From NCBI GenBank assembly GCA_019009955.1, contig CM032228.1:206745001-206809000 (forward strand): DNA of 64,000 bases, written 5' to 3'. Made by a program: the position numbers and the translations under genes. The notes beneath the pieces are model-generated. The model did no database searches. It saw nothing but the letters and a program-made list of their open reading frames with translations, and was not told the DNA's origin. Below are positions 42,431 to 53,643 of this stretch, piece by piece. Position 1 is the first letter of the stretch, and each line of letters begins with the position of its first letter. The DNA is from Riptortus pedestris (lineage: Eukaryota > Arthropoda > Insecta > Hemiptera > Alydidae).

Positions 42431-43968
42431 TTACTAAAGTAATGGAGTAAATGACGCCGCTGTTCCGGGCATTACTACCTCAGCTGATCTATTTTAGTGC
42501 AGCCCAATCAGCTATAAGTTAATTGGGAGAGCAGGTTGTTTACAACTCCGCCTGAGATTGCTTTCATACTCAAGAGACTTTCCATCACAGGCATTTTCTC
42601 CGACAACTGCTATATCGATTTACCTGATTTACTAGCCAAATTGGAGACTATGTTTATAACCAATTAATTAGATAAAAAATATTGATTACAAATTGTGTTA
42701 ATTTATGTCTTGAATCAATACCCGTTAAATATTTACTAATGATATAAGTTTGGTAGGTGTCTTAAATATCTTCATTGTTATCACATTCCAGTTGTAATTA
42801 AAAAAATAAAATTGACTTGCGTTTCTATATGTCATATTTGAAGGTAAACCGAGTGAAAGTAAAAAGCTAGCACATACAGTTTACAGAAAAGCCACAAGTA
42901 GAAATATATATCTTCTTGAGACATCACAGTATCAAAAAGCTCATAAAACGGCACTCTGGTCAACTTAGCTGAAAGAATTTCAGAAAAAAACTACTAACAA
43001 AAATGGTAAAACTTAATAGCTTACAAGCTTTCAAATCTGTAAAATGAATACTTAATTAGCATATCAAGTAGTGGATCAGTGACGCTTGTATATATAATAC
43101 CATTGTGAAATTTATGGCGAGATGTCGCCATTACTAGTTGATCATCGAAAACACCTGGTCAAACGCTTACATCACGAGGACACCATTTTCAAGCCTGACT
43201 AAATTTGAAAGTATTTTTAACTGAATTAAGGAATCATCAATTTTTAGTATTATTAATGATATTAAAGGTAATTGTTTTTAGTAAATCATGAATAACGTAT
43301 ACAAATTTATAAACTAAAGAGATATATGAAATAAAACAGAACTGCTTTAACAGACTATGCTAATAATTTTAGCCACAGGTTTGATTTCTGATAGAGTTAA
43401 AATAATATATAAAGAAAAAAATACAATTAAAAGGAAACTAAAAGAGAATATACGAGTACCTATTACGAATAAAGCCGTAAACAAGAACAGATTTAAAATA
43501 TTTTGATAGTATCTTTCGTTATTCGATTAATCAGTAGAGCGATACTATCTAATGTTCACTCTAAAAATTGGTCAGGTTCTACCATTTTTAGCATTTCTCT
43601 TAGTATGTGACCAGTAAAATGGAACTACCTAAATTCAGGTAACTAAACGACCTTATATTCAGGAATATAAATTTTTCTTTTCATTCTTTTGATTTATTTA
43701 GATCATGGCACAATGTCATTCTAATTGACTATTTTAGTTATTTAAGGTTTTAAAAAGTTTTCAATGGTACTGTTATATTTTAAAACAATTTTGCTCCGTT
43801 AGAGGCCCGAAACTTGTAAGACAAAGTAAACAAATTCAATAAATCATTTTTTTTTTCCCAAGATAGGCATTCGCCATACAAAGGAAAAAAATTAAATTAT
43901 CAGGGCCAATATACTAAATATTTCATTTTACAACAATGGCAGATATTTCGAAAACTGAACACATCAAT
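42431..43968. other. AT-rich stretch, no recognised gene
   Basis: Only notable item is a perfect 7-bp stem, ATGGCGA-GATG-TCGCCAT, near 43113-43130. No frames or repeat families recognised. Confidence 0.55.
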
Positions 43969-44953
43969 TTAACCCTAGTATTACCGACCTCTCCCAGGTC
44001 GCATGGATTACCAAGGGGGGGGGCTCCTCGAGCCCACAACCTTAAAAACCTTTTATTTTGGTTCTATAATTTTTTTAAAAATTTTATTTCTATTGGTTTA
44101 TGTTTAATGAACGTTTCTTATGACACCTGTGAAAAAAAAAATTAAAAAAAAAATTAAATACAAAAATAAAAATAAATTAAAAAAAAAAGTTCGGATGGGG
44201 AAAAAAGGATGACTTTAAATTAAATGTAATTTTATTCTACTGGAGGAACATATCTAAACCTTGTTAGAATAAAAAGTTATCTATATCTAAGTTATTATAA
44301 CATTATAATAGAATAATAATTTAAGAAAATATAATTATCAGATTCGTAATGCAATTATCGGTGCTTTTGCACAATAATTTTTTTTCCGAGTGTTTATCCA
44401 GGATGCAGCATGGACTAACTGTTCCCCTAGTTGGGAACAACCTAGAAAATCTTCTCTTTTCTAAAAAAGTACCTATCAGGAGCAATAATTATAACCATCT
44501 CAGTAATATATTTTTATATGAAAAAAAATTATTTGGGGAGAATATATATATATTTCTTTTTGAGAAAAAAAAAACTTGAGAAGGTTTGTGTATGTTAAAA
44601 TTACATCAAAGTAATTATTATTTGAGCAATATAATTAATAACACTTGAATTACTAGTTAAAAGTAGTATTAAATATCAGTGGGCTCGAGGAGCCCCCCCC
44701 CCCTTGGTACTTAAGTGTATAACTACCCCTTGCATTGCCAAGGGGGGGCTCCTCGAGCCCACACGTCAAAAAAAAATTTTTTTTTCAACATAGAAATTTT
44801 TTTATTTAATTTTATTGTTATGCCCTCACTCTAGGATGTTTTTCTGAGGAATACATAAAATATCCAAAATATCCCATTAAAATTGGGTGATAGGGAACAA
44901 AAACAAAAAGTTGTGGGCTCGAGGAGCCCCCCCCTTGGTAGTTCTAGGGTTAA
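43969..44953. mobile_element. piggyBac-like non-autonomous element with TTAA target duplication
   Basis: TTAA at 43969-43972 precedes CCCTAGTATTACC; TTAA at 44950-44953 follows the inverted GGTAGTTCTAGGG. Both ends then carry CCAAGGGGGGGCTCCTCGAGCCCAC (left at about 44014, right inverted at 44911-44936). TTAA duplication plus CCCTAG termini is the piggyBac-superfamily signature. A second inverted pair of the same motif lies back to back inside (44678-44709 and 44736-44763), so two related copies are joined, probably 43973-44709 and 44721-44949. Frames at 43936-44145 and 44349-44579 (+) show no transposase motif. Confidence 0.75.
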
Positions 44954-45776
44954 TAAATACCCCCCCGCACCCTTTTTTATTTAATATTTAAAAATTATGA
45001 TTATAATTATCAGTTATGGTTAAATAACTAAAGCATTCAACTCAAATTCTTAATAATTATCCCGTAATTAAAATAAATATTAATTATAAATATTCAATCT
45101 AACGGTTAGGGTTTCAGACATATTTGTAGCATTATTATTACTCGTGAAATAATAAGTAAGTCTATCAATTTATCTGCCTATGACCATTTAGCCATATTCT
45201 AAAGAAAAAAAGTAACATTTAAATTAAAGCCAATTGATGTGACCAAGTAGCGGAAATTATGAGAACTGATGGGCGCAAAAATACCATTAAAAAGTCCAAG
45301 ATTATAAGAAGTTCAAGAAGGCAAAAAGTGGAGGACGGGTAAAAGTTTGCCTCCTATAAAGAGTGACTCTATTATGAAGTTCTAAGGTACTTATAAAGGA
45401 GACGGTATTCCTTGAACGAGAGATGTCAATAGATGTTGAAGAAAATTAAGTCTGTTCAGAAACATAACTTCGGGGGGCAACTTCAGTTCTGGGCAAAGAG
45501 CTACGAGTTTCCCCTGAAAAGAGATTCAGTAAATACAGCTCAACCAATCATAATCGAGATGTTTATATTTAGCCGCCGCTATTCGGGAATGCATTTCAAA
45601 AACGATTATTTATTTAGAGTTTCGCCGTCTATAAAGTTTAACTCTATAAGGTATAATAATAACAACAAGACAAAAAGAACAAAAAAACAGTAGATTACAA
45701 TTATCAGAATGTACATCAACAGGATACATAAAGAACTTATTGAAATTACTATAAAGTGGTCCTTCAATAAACATGT
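44954..45776. other. No recognised gene
   Basis: An 86-codon frame (45433-45693, +) has no recognised domain. Confidence 0.5.
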
Positions 45777-46042
45777 AGAATCAATTCTTCTTCAAACCGG
45801 CTTTCTGTTCCAGCGATCTTCTCGTGACGCTACACTGCAAATTTTCGATAGCTCTATGGCCATCTTCTTCAGGCTATATATCCTTCGCCGCAGATATTCC
45901 GGATGGGCAACAATCTAGGGCCCTATCAATTATGCGTTGTATACCCTGAAGAAGGTAGCCGTAGAGATACCGAGAATTTGTACAGTGAAGGGTGACGAGA
46001 AGACATTTAGAACATAAAGCCTGCCTGGAAAAGAAGATTTTT
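45777..46042. mobile_element. Diverged foldback of PLE-like 3' ends
   Basis: 45777-45873 and 45945-46042 are inverted copies with roughly three quarters identity by eye (shared words CTTCTCGT, CACTG, CAAATT, CTTCTTCAGG). The left arm on the minus strand has CTGAAGA, extra A, stem II GATGG/CTATC, GAAA (45866-45872 to 45843-45846). The right arm on the + strand has CTGAAGA, extra A, stem II GGTA/TACC, GAGA. Stem sequences differ between arms yet pair in both. Older than the other two foldbacks. Confidence 0.6.
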
Positions 46043-47819
46043 CAAGCCAGTGAGGAAAAGTATACGAAACCACAAGTAGTTATTGTAAAATGACTATCGC
46101 ATAATTCTAGAGCAATACAGTATAACGGAAAATGAAATGGTAGACAGTCTATGAGAACGATAAAATATGGCCAAATAAAGGACCCTATCATGGGGCTGGT
46201 TACAATGCCTTAGAAGTGGAAAGCATTCTCAAGACACAACTGTATTCTTAAAGATCATTTTACGAATCGAAAAACAACGTTTCGAGATACAATGAGAATT
46301 ATACAAATAATTTTGTTAAGTTGTCATTAATGAATACAGAAGGAAGGAGTAAAACAGGGTTTTTATTATGTTTTTATACAAAAATATTTAGAAGAAACTA
46401 GAGGAATTATAATAACATGGCACACCTAGGTACGTACAAGTAACTTGCAAGAATTAAATGCGGCATTAGAAAATTATTCGAATAACTAGAAAAAAAAAAT
46501 TTTACTTCACTTTAATTATACGCCTATAAAAAATATTGATATCTTAATTTTGAGTTCATCTGCTTCTATAAGAGAACTCTTACAAAATTTCTTTACCTCC
46601 TGTGTAATGTTATAGGCCAATAATTTTTCATTTTTGTGTCATTTTGGAGGGGACAATATCTTGAAAATACTAGCTACGGAAACATTTTCTTAAATTTGAG
46701 TGGCAAATATTTTGTAAATAAATATCTACCTAAATAATTTGAAATGAGTCTCAGATTTTAAACGTTAATAGGGACCTTTAAAGTTGAATTGAATAAATCG
46801 TCAAGGTCAAAAACTGATAAAAAACAAAGTCTTTTTTGAAAGATCAGAAAACTGGTAAGAATTTTGAGGGAACAGCTAAAAAGCAAAGTTTTTTTACCTT
46901 TAAAGTATCTAAAGTGATCTTACAAATTACAACATGATAAATTAAGTATTTTAGCTTAATTAGGCATTTGCTATATTAATGGGTATAACGAACAACCATG
47001 GAAGAATAAACCAAACCTCGAATAGTTCGATTGACAATCATCGGGTGTTCGTTGCTTTGTTGACTTTTATTATTTTTTGAAAGACTTTTCAGTCAAGCTT
47101 GTGATAGAAAAATTGTTATATTGGTCAAAGGCGAAATAATCATGTCAATGAAGATATGTAACAGTAAAAGGATGCAGTAGCTATGTGTCAGAGAGACAAC
47201 TTCAGGTCATGGGTTCTTTCAATAGGAGTTCCAGCTGTGGAACTGACATTCAGACCATTGTACAGTTGGCGCTATCTACCATGTGACTTTGACAGCTCTT
47301 TCAGTATCAACCTCTTCCTAAATATGTGTTAGCGACTCTATAAAACCGATGGCAACCACAAAAGACAATTTCCTTCTCATATATGACACATCTCTCTGTT
47401 CATCGAAACCCATAGTTTGAGTAAATAATTAGTCCAACTCAGTCATAGCAAGGTTTAGTGGTTGATTTTTCTTGGAATGAAAGTCAACTTGATCGGGATG
47501 ACATAAGGCCATTCTGTCTTTCGTATATTAAACAAAATCAATCACTTTAGAGGCTTAAAACGTAACAAAGTTCAAACGTCCAGCAGTGACACAAGGAACA
47601 TGTAATCAAGATTTTCAAATCTCTATATCCTTTACAGAAATCTTCCACTTTAAACAAGCCATGAAAAGATTCCGATATAAGATATGTTTGCCTAAAGTGA
47701 AAATTACATAAGAAGAAGTAGGACGTTAAAAATATACTCACTTTAGTCTGGAAGATACAAAATACAAACAACCGCATGCATTATGGTGTTAGAGAAAAAA
47801 TTATAAAACAACAATTATA
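46043..47819. other. AT-rich stretch, no recognised gene
   Basis: A 76-codon frame at 47547-47777 (-) has no motif. Otherwise unremarkable. Confidence 0.55.
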
Positions 47820-48745
47820 GTACATACCACTATCAACAATGTTTCTGTAAAATTTAGAAAGTGAATTATCTGTGGGATGATAATTTTAGTTGATTGCATA
47901 ATTCATGAATTTGGTTAAATAAAATTTATATTCATACCACTGGCAACAATACGAGTATGTTTCTGTAAAATTTAGAAAGTGAATTATCTGTGGGATGATA
48001 ATTTTAGTTGATTGCATAATTCATGAATTTGGTTAAATAAAATTTTTATTCATACCACTGGCAACAATACGAGTATGTTCCTGTAAAATTTAGAAAGTGA
48101 ATTATCTGTGGGATGATAGTTTTAGTTGATTGCATAATTCATGAATTTGGTTAAATAAAATTTATATTCATTCCACTGGCAACAATACGAGTATGTTTCT
48201 GTAAAATTTAGAAAGTGGATTATCTGTGGGATGATAATTTTAGTTGATTGCATAATTCATGAATTTGGTTAAATAAAATTTATATTCATACCACTGGCAA
48301 CAATACGAGTATGTTTCTGTAAAATTTAGAAAGTGGATTATCTGTGGGATGATAATTTTAGTTGATTGCATAATTCATGAATTTGGTTAAATAAAATTTA
48401 TATTCATTCCACTGGCAACAATACGAGTATGTTTCTGTAAAATTTAGAAAGTGGATTATCTGTGGGATGATAATTTTAGTTGATTGCATAATTCATGAAT
48501 TTGGTTAAATAAAATTTATATTCATTCCACTGGCAACAATACGAGTATGTTTCTGTAAAATTTAGAAAGTGGATTATCTGTGGGATGATAATTTTAGTTG
48601 ATTGCATAATTCATGAATTTGGTTAAATAAAATTTATATTCATACCACTGGCAACAATATGTTTCTGTAAAATTTTGGAAGTGAATTAATTATGTGTGTA
48701 ATAATAATTTTAGTTGATTACATTTATGAATTGTGTTAAATGAAA
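47820..48745. repeat. 118-bp satellite, eight units
   Basis: GTTTCTGTAAAATTTAGAAAG starts units at 47841, 47959, 48077, 48195, 48313, 48431, 48549 and 48661. Spacing is exactly 118 bp except the last (112 bp, lacking ACGAGT). Internal units are almost identical; the first lead-in also lacks ACGAGTAT and the last unit is clearly diverged. It encodes nothing. Confidence 0.97.
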
Positions 48746-50229
48746 TGGTTTATCCAATCCATAAAACCGGAAATATAAATGATTTTGTATTTGAATCCCT
48801 CTATTCTACTCTTCCTGTGCCAATTTCACCTAGTAGAGTTTTGAAAAACAAAAAACAAGGGCTTTCAAGAAACTACCCAGTGCAACTTTCAATAGGCTTG
48901 AGAATGGTGTCTCATCAAAAGCGGTTGTCACATGTATCCGGTGGTCTCCTAATAATTATGGCATATACAGTTATATTATCGAAAGTATTATATATACTGG
49001 TGGAACCAAACTGCTACTGGATATATAAAAAAATGCTTGCTTGATTTTTGAGTTAAGCAAAGAACGAATAGTAAAGCCACTGGTAGAACATTCATTTAAA
49101 AAAAGTAGTTTAGTACCATTTAACAACCTAACTCATAACATAATTGAGATATTTTCCATATTTCATTTTGCCAGTTCCATTACACTTCCACAACACTCCC
49201 CCTGGCCTTATTTCAGTTAATAAATTGCAAAAAAACACTTTTCTATCGTGTATTGAATGTTCTACTTTACAATTTATTATTTACATATTTTTTGATAATA
49301 CCAATGGTTACAAAATTGTTTTGAGTTCGAAATAAACTCCTACTCCTAGTGGGAAAATGAATCACACTATACTATCAGTTCTACCATAGGGAAGTTTTCA
49401 CAGAAATAAAGAAAGTAGTTCATTGAAACTCTTTGAGCCCTTTTAAGTGATTGAATAAACAGACGGGCAGAGATAAATTCCAATTTTGATTCTATTAGCT
49501 TTAGAGTGACTTTTACCTCATATATATTTACATTAATACAGTTATATAGTTAGTATAGTTATTTAATTTTAAAATTTTTGTATGAGCCTTGTATAATTAA
49601 TTTTCAGTAAAAATTTTCCAAAGTTTTAATTCTACTGATTATTATGATAAAAGTAAAAAATGACGGTCAAACTAATGACCAAAAATTGTTTCAAATATTA
49701 ATAATTTCAATGTCGAACTTGACCTTTATATATTATTTATTTCTCGTTTTCTGCTTGGTGAGTGTACATTTTTCGATAACCGCGACATTTTTTCAAAATA
49801 ATCTATTAAAATTGTCCAATCTACTTAATTTGTTTTTTTAAAAAGGGAAAATTATTTTTGAAATTAAGTTATAGACCTTAAATAGGGCTGGATTTTCCCA
49901 GGGAGAATCGCAAATTGCGAAATTAAATGAGAAAAATCCCTAAAATATTCCTGTGAACCCTGAGAGAAGCCGGTAAGAGGAAGGGAGGCAGACAGTGCAG
50001 CTAGTTTATTAAAGGCTCCGCTAGAGGGAGGAGCAGCTCCATAGGGCCTGCATTATATAACCATCCACCTTCTTGCATTTTTTCCTTCCATTTATTAACT
50101 TTGGGATAAAATATATGCCGCTTGCTTTATTTACGGCTATTTTAATTGGTTAACGCTAATCATTGTTCAGATACAGTTTGGCTGCATAATAGCTCAATAT
50201 TGATTATATAAGAAATTGGTTTATAAATA
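48746..50229. other. No recognised gene
   Basis: A 103-codon frame at 48733-49044 (+) begins in the last satellite unit and contains no known domain. 49900-50060 is somewhat GC-richer without a feature I can name. Confidence 0.5.
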
Positions 50230-50272
50230 GGCCGTCACGCAGGGGCTGCGTAAACTAAGCAGATTTCCCATA
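50230..50272 (+). mobile_element. GTCC-TA element 5' terminus only
   Basis: GCCGTCACGCAGGGGCTGCG and AAACTAAGCAGATTTCCCAT match the family start closely, then homology stops. Confidence 0.75.
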
Positions 50273-50320
50273 TGCCGGTATTACACACTAGTGGATCTCA
50301 TTTCACTATATATTTTCTAC

Positions 50321-50889
50321 TTGGAGAGAAAAAAAGACGTCCAATTCTTCAATTTTTTCTTATTTCAGCGCTAAGCGCTTTTGAAGACCATTGTCTCAAT
50401 CTTCAGAGCTACACATAGAAACAAAAACGTCAATAACATCTACATGCATTACAACAGGGTCATTAATCATGCTAAAATGAATAAAAAAACACAGAATAAA
50501 TGTCTAAAATAAGTGAATAAAAATAAATTAACTTAAGTCAAATCTTAAAATAAATTACGGAGAGTGAATCCATTACGGGGGGTGGGAGGGGGGGGGTCCA
50601 TTGGGGTATATCCGTAGTTAAAATATTTTACTGACCTACTTGCATGCGCTCATAGGGAAAGACAGCAAGTGACTAGCTGGTGCGAGGGAGATAAGATCGA
50701 GGTCCAGTACCCCCACCATTGCAGACTTATAGCAATCGGTCTTCTTGTTCAAACAACTATTTCCAAAATGCTTCTTGTTCATCGCAATCTTCAGATCTTC
50801 CAATGAACTAAGTTTTTTACCCTTCTTGGCCTCATGTAATTCCCACACTTCATGAGCTGCTTCGCTATAACCATCTTGTACTTGGTGAC
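50321..50889 (-). pseudogene. PLE-like retroelement 3' part: ORF C-terminus, UTR and hammerhead-like end
   Basis: On the minus strand an open frame enters from the (TA)n tract (VWELHEAKKGKKLSS, LNKKTDCYKSAMVGVLDLDL) and ends HLLSFPMSACK-stop at 50633. A 220-bp UTR, rich in T and containing a C/G homopolymer, follows. It is followed by GCTCTGAAGATTGAGACAAT and GGTCTTCAAAAGCGCTTAGC, the CTGAAGA-stem fold with AAAA instead of GAAA, and finally AGGACGTCTTTTTTTCTCTCC-like sequence, the same end as the arms of 36825-37067. The peptide has no domain I recognise. PLE assignment is inferred from the fold and inverted-copy behaviour. Confidence 0.5.

Positions 50890-50959
<70 letters not shown>
50890..50959. 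repeat. (TA)n microsatellite
   Basis: A 70-bp TA run at the 5' truncation point of the PLE-like fragment. No GTCC-TA sequence on either side. Confidence 0.95.
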
Positions 50960-50961
<2 letters not shown>

Positions 50962-51356
50962 TATTTCTAAGTAAAAACTCGATGAGTAAAAGTTGGGCTT
51001 TACTGGAGTTGAATTAAGTAGATAAATATTCATTATAGGGAGACCACCCCCAATTTATAAATGGAAAAATGTTTAACGGGAAACCACTCATTATTTACAG
51101 ATAAAATATTCACTGGTTCAAAACCGCTTAAGGCTATTATATGGTGATGGTGTGTATGGTGGTTCATTCTTGACTAGGTTATCTTAGTCCTTATGTTTCT
51201 TTTGTTATAAGAAAATGAGTGACCGTTTCTTATCATCACTTGGTGATCGTTTATTATTATTACACCACTTGGACAGCTAAATTACAGATTGCATGTGGCA
51301 GACGACGGCCAGGGACGACCGCTTTATGCAGCTACTCCGCGACATCGTCCCGTTTT
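50960..51356. other. No recognised gene
   Basis: GC rises at 51295-51350 (GACGACGGCCAGGGACGACC) immediately before a SINE, with no identifiable function. Confidence 0.5.
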
Positions 51357-51969
51357 GGGCTAACTCTAATTTATAATCTCACATGATAGACCTAGAGTGG
51401 AGAGTTCGACTCCCGCCTAGTCAAAGGAATTTATTTAGTAATGGAAATCATTAAATAAAATCCTCAGTGTCACACTGGCTAGAAAAGGGTGGTAACCTAT
51501 AGATAACCCGTCTCAATTAGCCGTATTTGCAAAAAGTCCGTCACGCAGGGGCTGGGTAAACTAAGCAGATTTGATACGTGAACTTATACAATAGAGAAAA
51601 CTCCATACGAGAGCGGAACGGTTATGGCAAATGGCCGAACTAGCTTTTGGCGGGAAATTCAGTCATCCGTTATCGGGCCACAATTAAAAAAAATGCAAAT
51701 ATGTCGGTTAGTATTCAAGATAGAGAATAAATGTATAGAACAATATTTATAGTAAATTTAATTTGCAATAAGATTGATTCTATACAAGTTTTTGATCCGA
51801 CGTATGGTAACGGAGATATTTCAAACTTTCGAAAATCCCCCTCAAAACCCCCCTCCCACTGGTCCGATTTCAGCCGTTAACGAACTTCATCTGTCTTTTT
51901 GCATAAAACGTTTAAATATCGAGTTTGGTAAGGATCAAACAAAAATTGCGACCGCTAGAGCGTTAACAG

Positions 51970-52044
<75 letters not shown>

Positions 52045-52192
52045 ATTTTGAATGGATCTCATTTTTGTCATCTCCTGGGTAGGATCGATGGACATTTGAA
52101 AAAATGTTTCGAAAATCGCGTCATGAGTACGACTTCAATAGCTGATCTCCCTTAACGGAAATCTGCTAAAAGTGGTCTTTAATAAATAATTT
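51357..52192 (+). mobile_element. tRNA-Leu-type SINE split by a GTCC-TA element
   Basis: Head partly deleted (GGGCTAACTCTAATTTATAAT), then AGAGTGGAGAGTTCGACTCC (B box), GCCTAGTCAAAGGAATTTAT and AGATAACCCGTCTCAATTAG to TTTGCAAAAA at 51535. The tail GTGGTCTTTAATAAATAATT resumes at 52172. The insertion point is the same base as in the copy at 32699-33420. Confidence 0.88.
51536..52171 (+). mobile_element. GTCC-TA element, complete short-type, inserted in a SINE
   Basis: Begins GTCCGTCACGCAGGGGCTGG after GCAAAAA and ends CTTAACGGAAATCTGCTAAAA before GTGG. Contains ATACGAGAGCGGAACGG, GCGGGAAATTCAGTCATCCG, TATGGTAACGGAGATATTTC, CCCCCCTCCCACTGGTCCG, GCGACCGCTAGAGCG, and (TA)n at 51975-52042. A 102-codon frame across its second half is spurious. 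Confidence 0.92.
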
Positions 52193-52465
52193 ATATTTAT
52201 AATTTATAATTACGTTTTGTGATTCAAATAACTTCTGAAAATATTATTTTAAATAATAAAGGGTTTTTTCTTTTAATATCTTCTTTAATGCGTGGCCTCC
52301 CGATAATCGATAAGTAGCGATCAAATAAAAGTAAGATTACACTACAATGTATTTACATTAAGCTCTCTTAGTATACAGGACCGTTTAAAATAATATTTGT
52401 TAAATAGACTTGAACTATGACCTTTCTATGATATGTATGCAAATTGTTAACGCGTTGTGTCTATA

Positions 52466-52671
52466 ATCGGCGGTTTACTGAAGGCTGAAAATGAAAAAAA
52501 AAATGCAAATATCTCGGTTAGTATTCGACATAGGGGACAAAGAGTGTAGAACATTATTTAGAGGAAATTTAATTTATAAATATGATTAGTTTTATACCCT
52601 TTAAGCCCCCTCCCACTTCCCTTGTCCTATTTCAGTTGTTAACGAACTTTATCTTTAGTTCTATACAAAAC

Positions 52672-52716
<45 letters not shown>
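52466..52716 (+). mobile_element. GTCC-TA element, third-type, ends in its TA core
   Basis: GGCGGTTTACTGAAGGCTGA, AAATATCTCGGTTAGTATTC, CCCCTCCCACTTCCCTTG, TTCAGTTGTTAACGAACTTT and (TA)n at 52675-52717. The 5' end and everything after the TA tract are missing. Confidence 0.75.
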
Positions 52717-52718
<2 letters not shown>

Positions 52719-52791
52719 TTAATATTAGTCTTTTTATGCATCACAATGCTTAAATGAATATTGAAAATCGACTGGGAACTGTTAGTTTATA

Positions 52792-52930
52792 TTAGAAGAT
52801 TTCCCTTAAGGGAAATCAGCTATTGAGGTCGTACTCATGATGCGATTTTCGAATAATTTCTTCAAAAACCCACCGATCCTACCCAGATGGCAAAAATGAG
52901 GTACGTTCAATATATATACACACATACATA
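52792..52930 (-). mobile_element. GTCC-TA element 3' terminus
   Basis: AGAAGATTTCCCTTAAGGG (perfect palindrome), GAGGTCGTACTCATGATGC and CACCGATCCTACCCAGATGG up to a degraded TA/CA tract. The remainder is absent. Confidence 0.8.
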
Positions 52931-53420
52931 TGTACTTTTTAAATTAATCTCCAGTCGAAGTTGCCATGCGCAGTTCTAGAACACACCTACTCCTTGACTA
53001 ATTAACGGTTTGTATAGGATAATGGGAGTTCGCCTAAGCCCAATATGCAATATTCTCCGTTAGAATTCACTCACATTGAGTTTCATTACCGATCTCAACA
53101 AAATATTCATTCGCTCGTTACAGACTTAGGCATGTGAAATTTGGTTCAGGCATAACATAAGCAACGGACATAAACATCCCCCAAAATTGCCGTGAGGATA
53201 GCGAAAAATGTTTCAAGGTATGTCAGAAATTGTGAACTACACAGAGAATTGGGAAACGACCCCCTTTTCTGCTACAGGAAGTGAGGAGATATGACACTCA
53301 TAATCAGATGTTTAGTGGAGCTGTCTATTACTGCCATGGATGTTAAAAGAACTGGGCACGTACAAAGCAGGTCATATGAGACATTCTTGACTTATAACCA
53401 GCTGGTATAATAAGTAATAC
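52931..53420. other. No recognised gene
   Basis: Moderate GC, no frame or repeat recognised. Confidence 0.5.
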
Positions 53421-53643
53421 GGGCTCAGGTTAGCTACATATGTGAGTTAAAGCGTTGCCTTTAATCTTACATGGCAAACCTAAAGTGGCGAGTTCGATTC
53501 CCGCCTGGGAAAAGGAATTTATTTAGTGACAGAATTCATTATGTAAAATCCTGGTGCCAACCTGGCTAGAAAATGGTGATAACCCGTAGATAACCCGTCC
53601 CAATTAGCCTTATTTGCAAAAAGTGGACGTTAAGAAATAATTT
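53421..53643 (+). mobile_element. tRNA-Leu-type SINE with intact insertion site
   Basis: GGGCTCAGGTTAGCTACATA, GTGAGTTAAAGCGTTGCCTT, GTGGCGAGTTCGATTCCCGC (B box), TTTATTTAGTGACAGAATTC, and TTATTTGCAAAAAGTGGACG. This is the unoccupied version of the site that carries GTCC-TA insertions in two other SINE copies. Confidence 0.92.

Noticed and set aside
48733..49044. 103-codon frame as a gene
   Set aside because: It begins inside the last unit of the 118-bp satellite and shows no domain.
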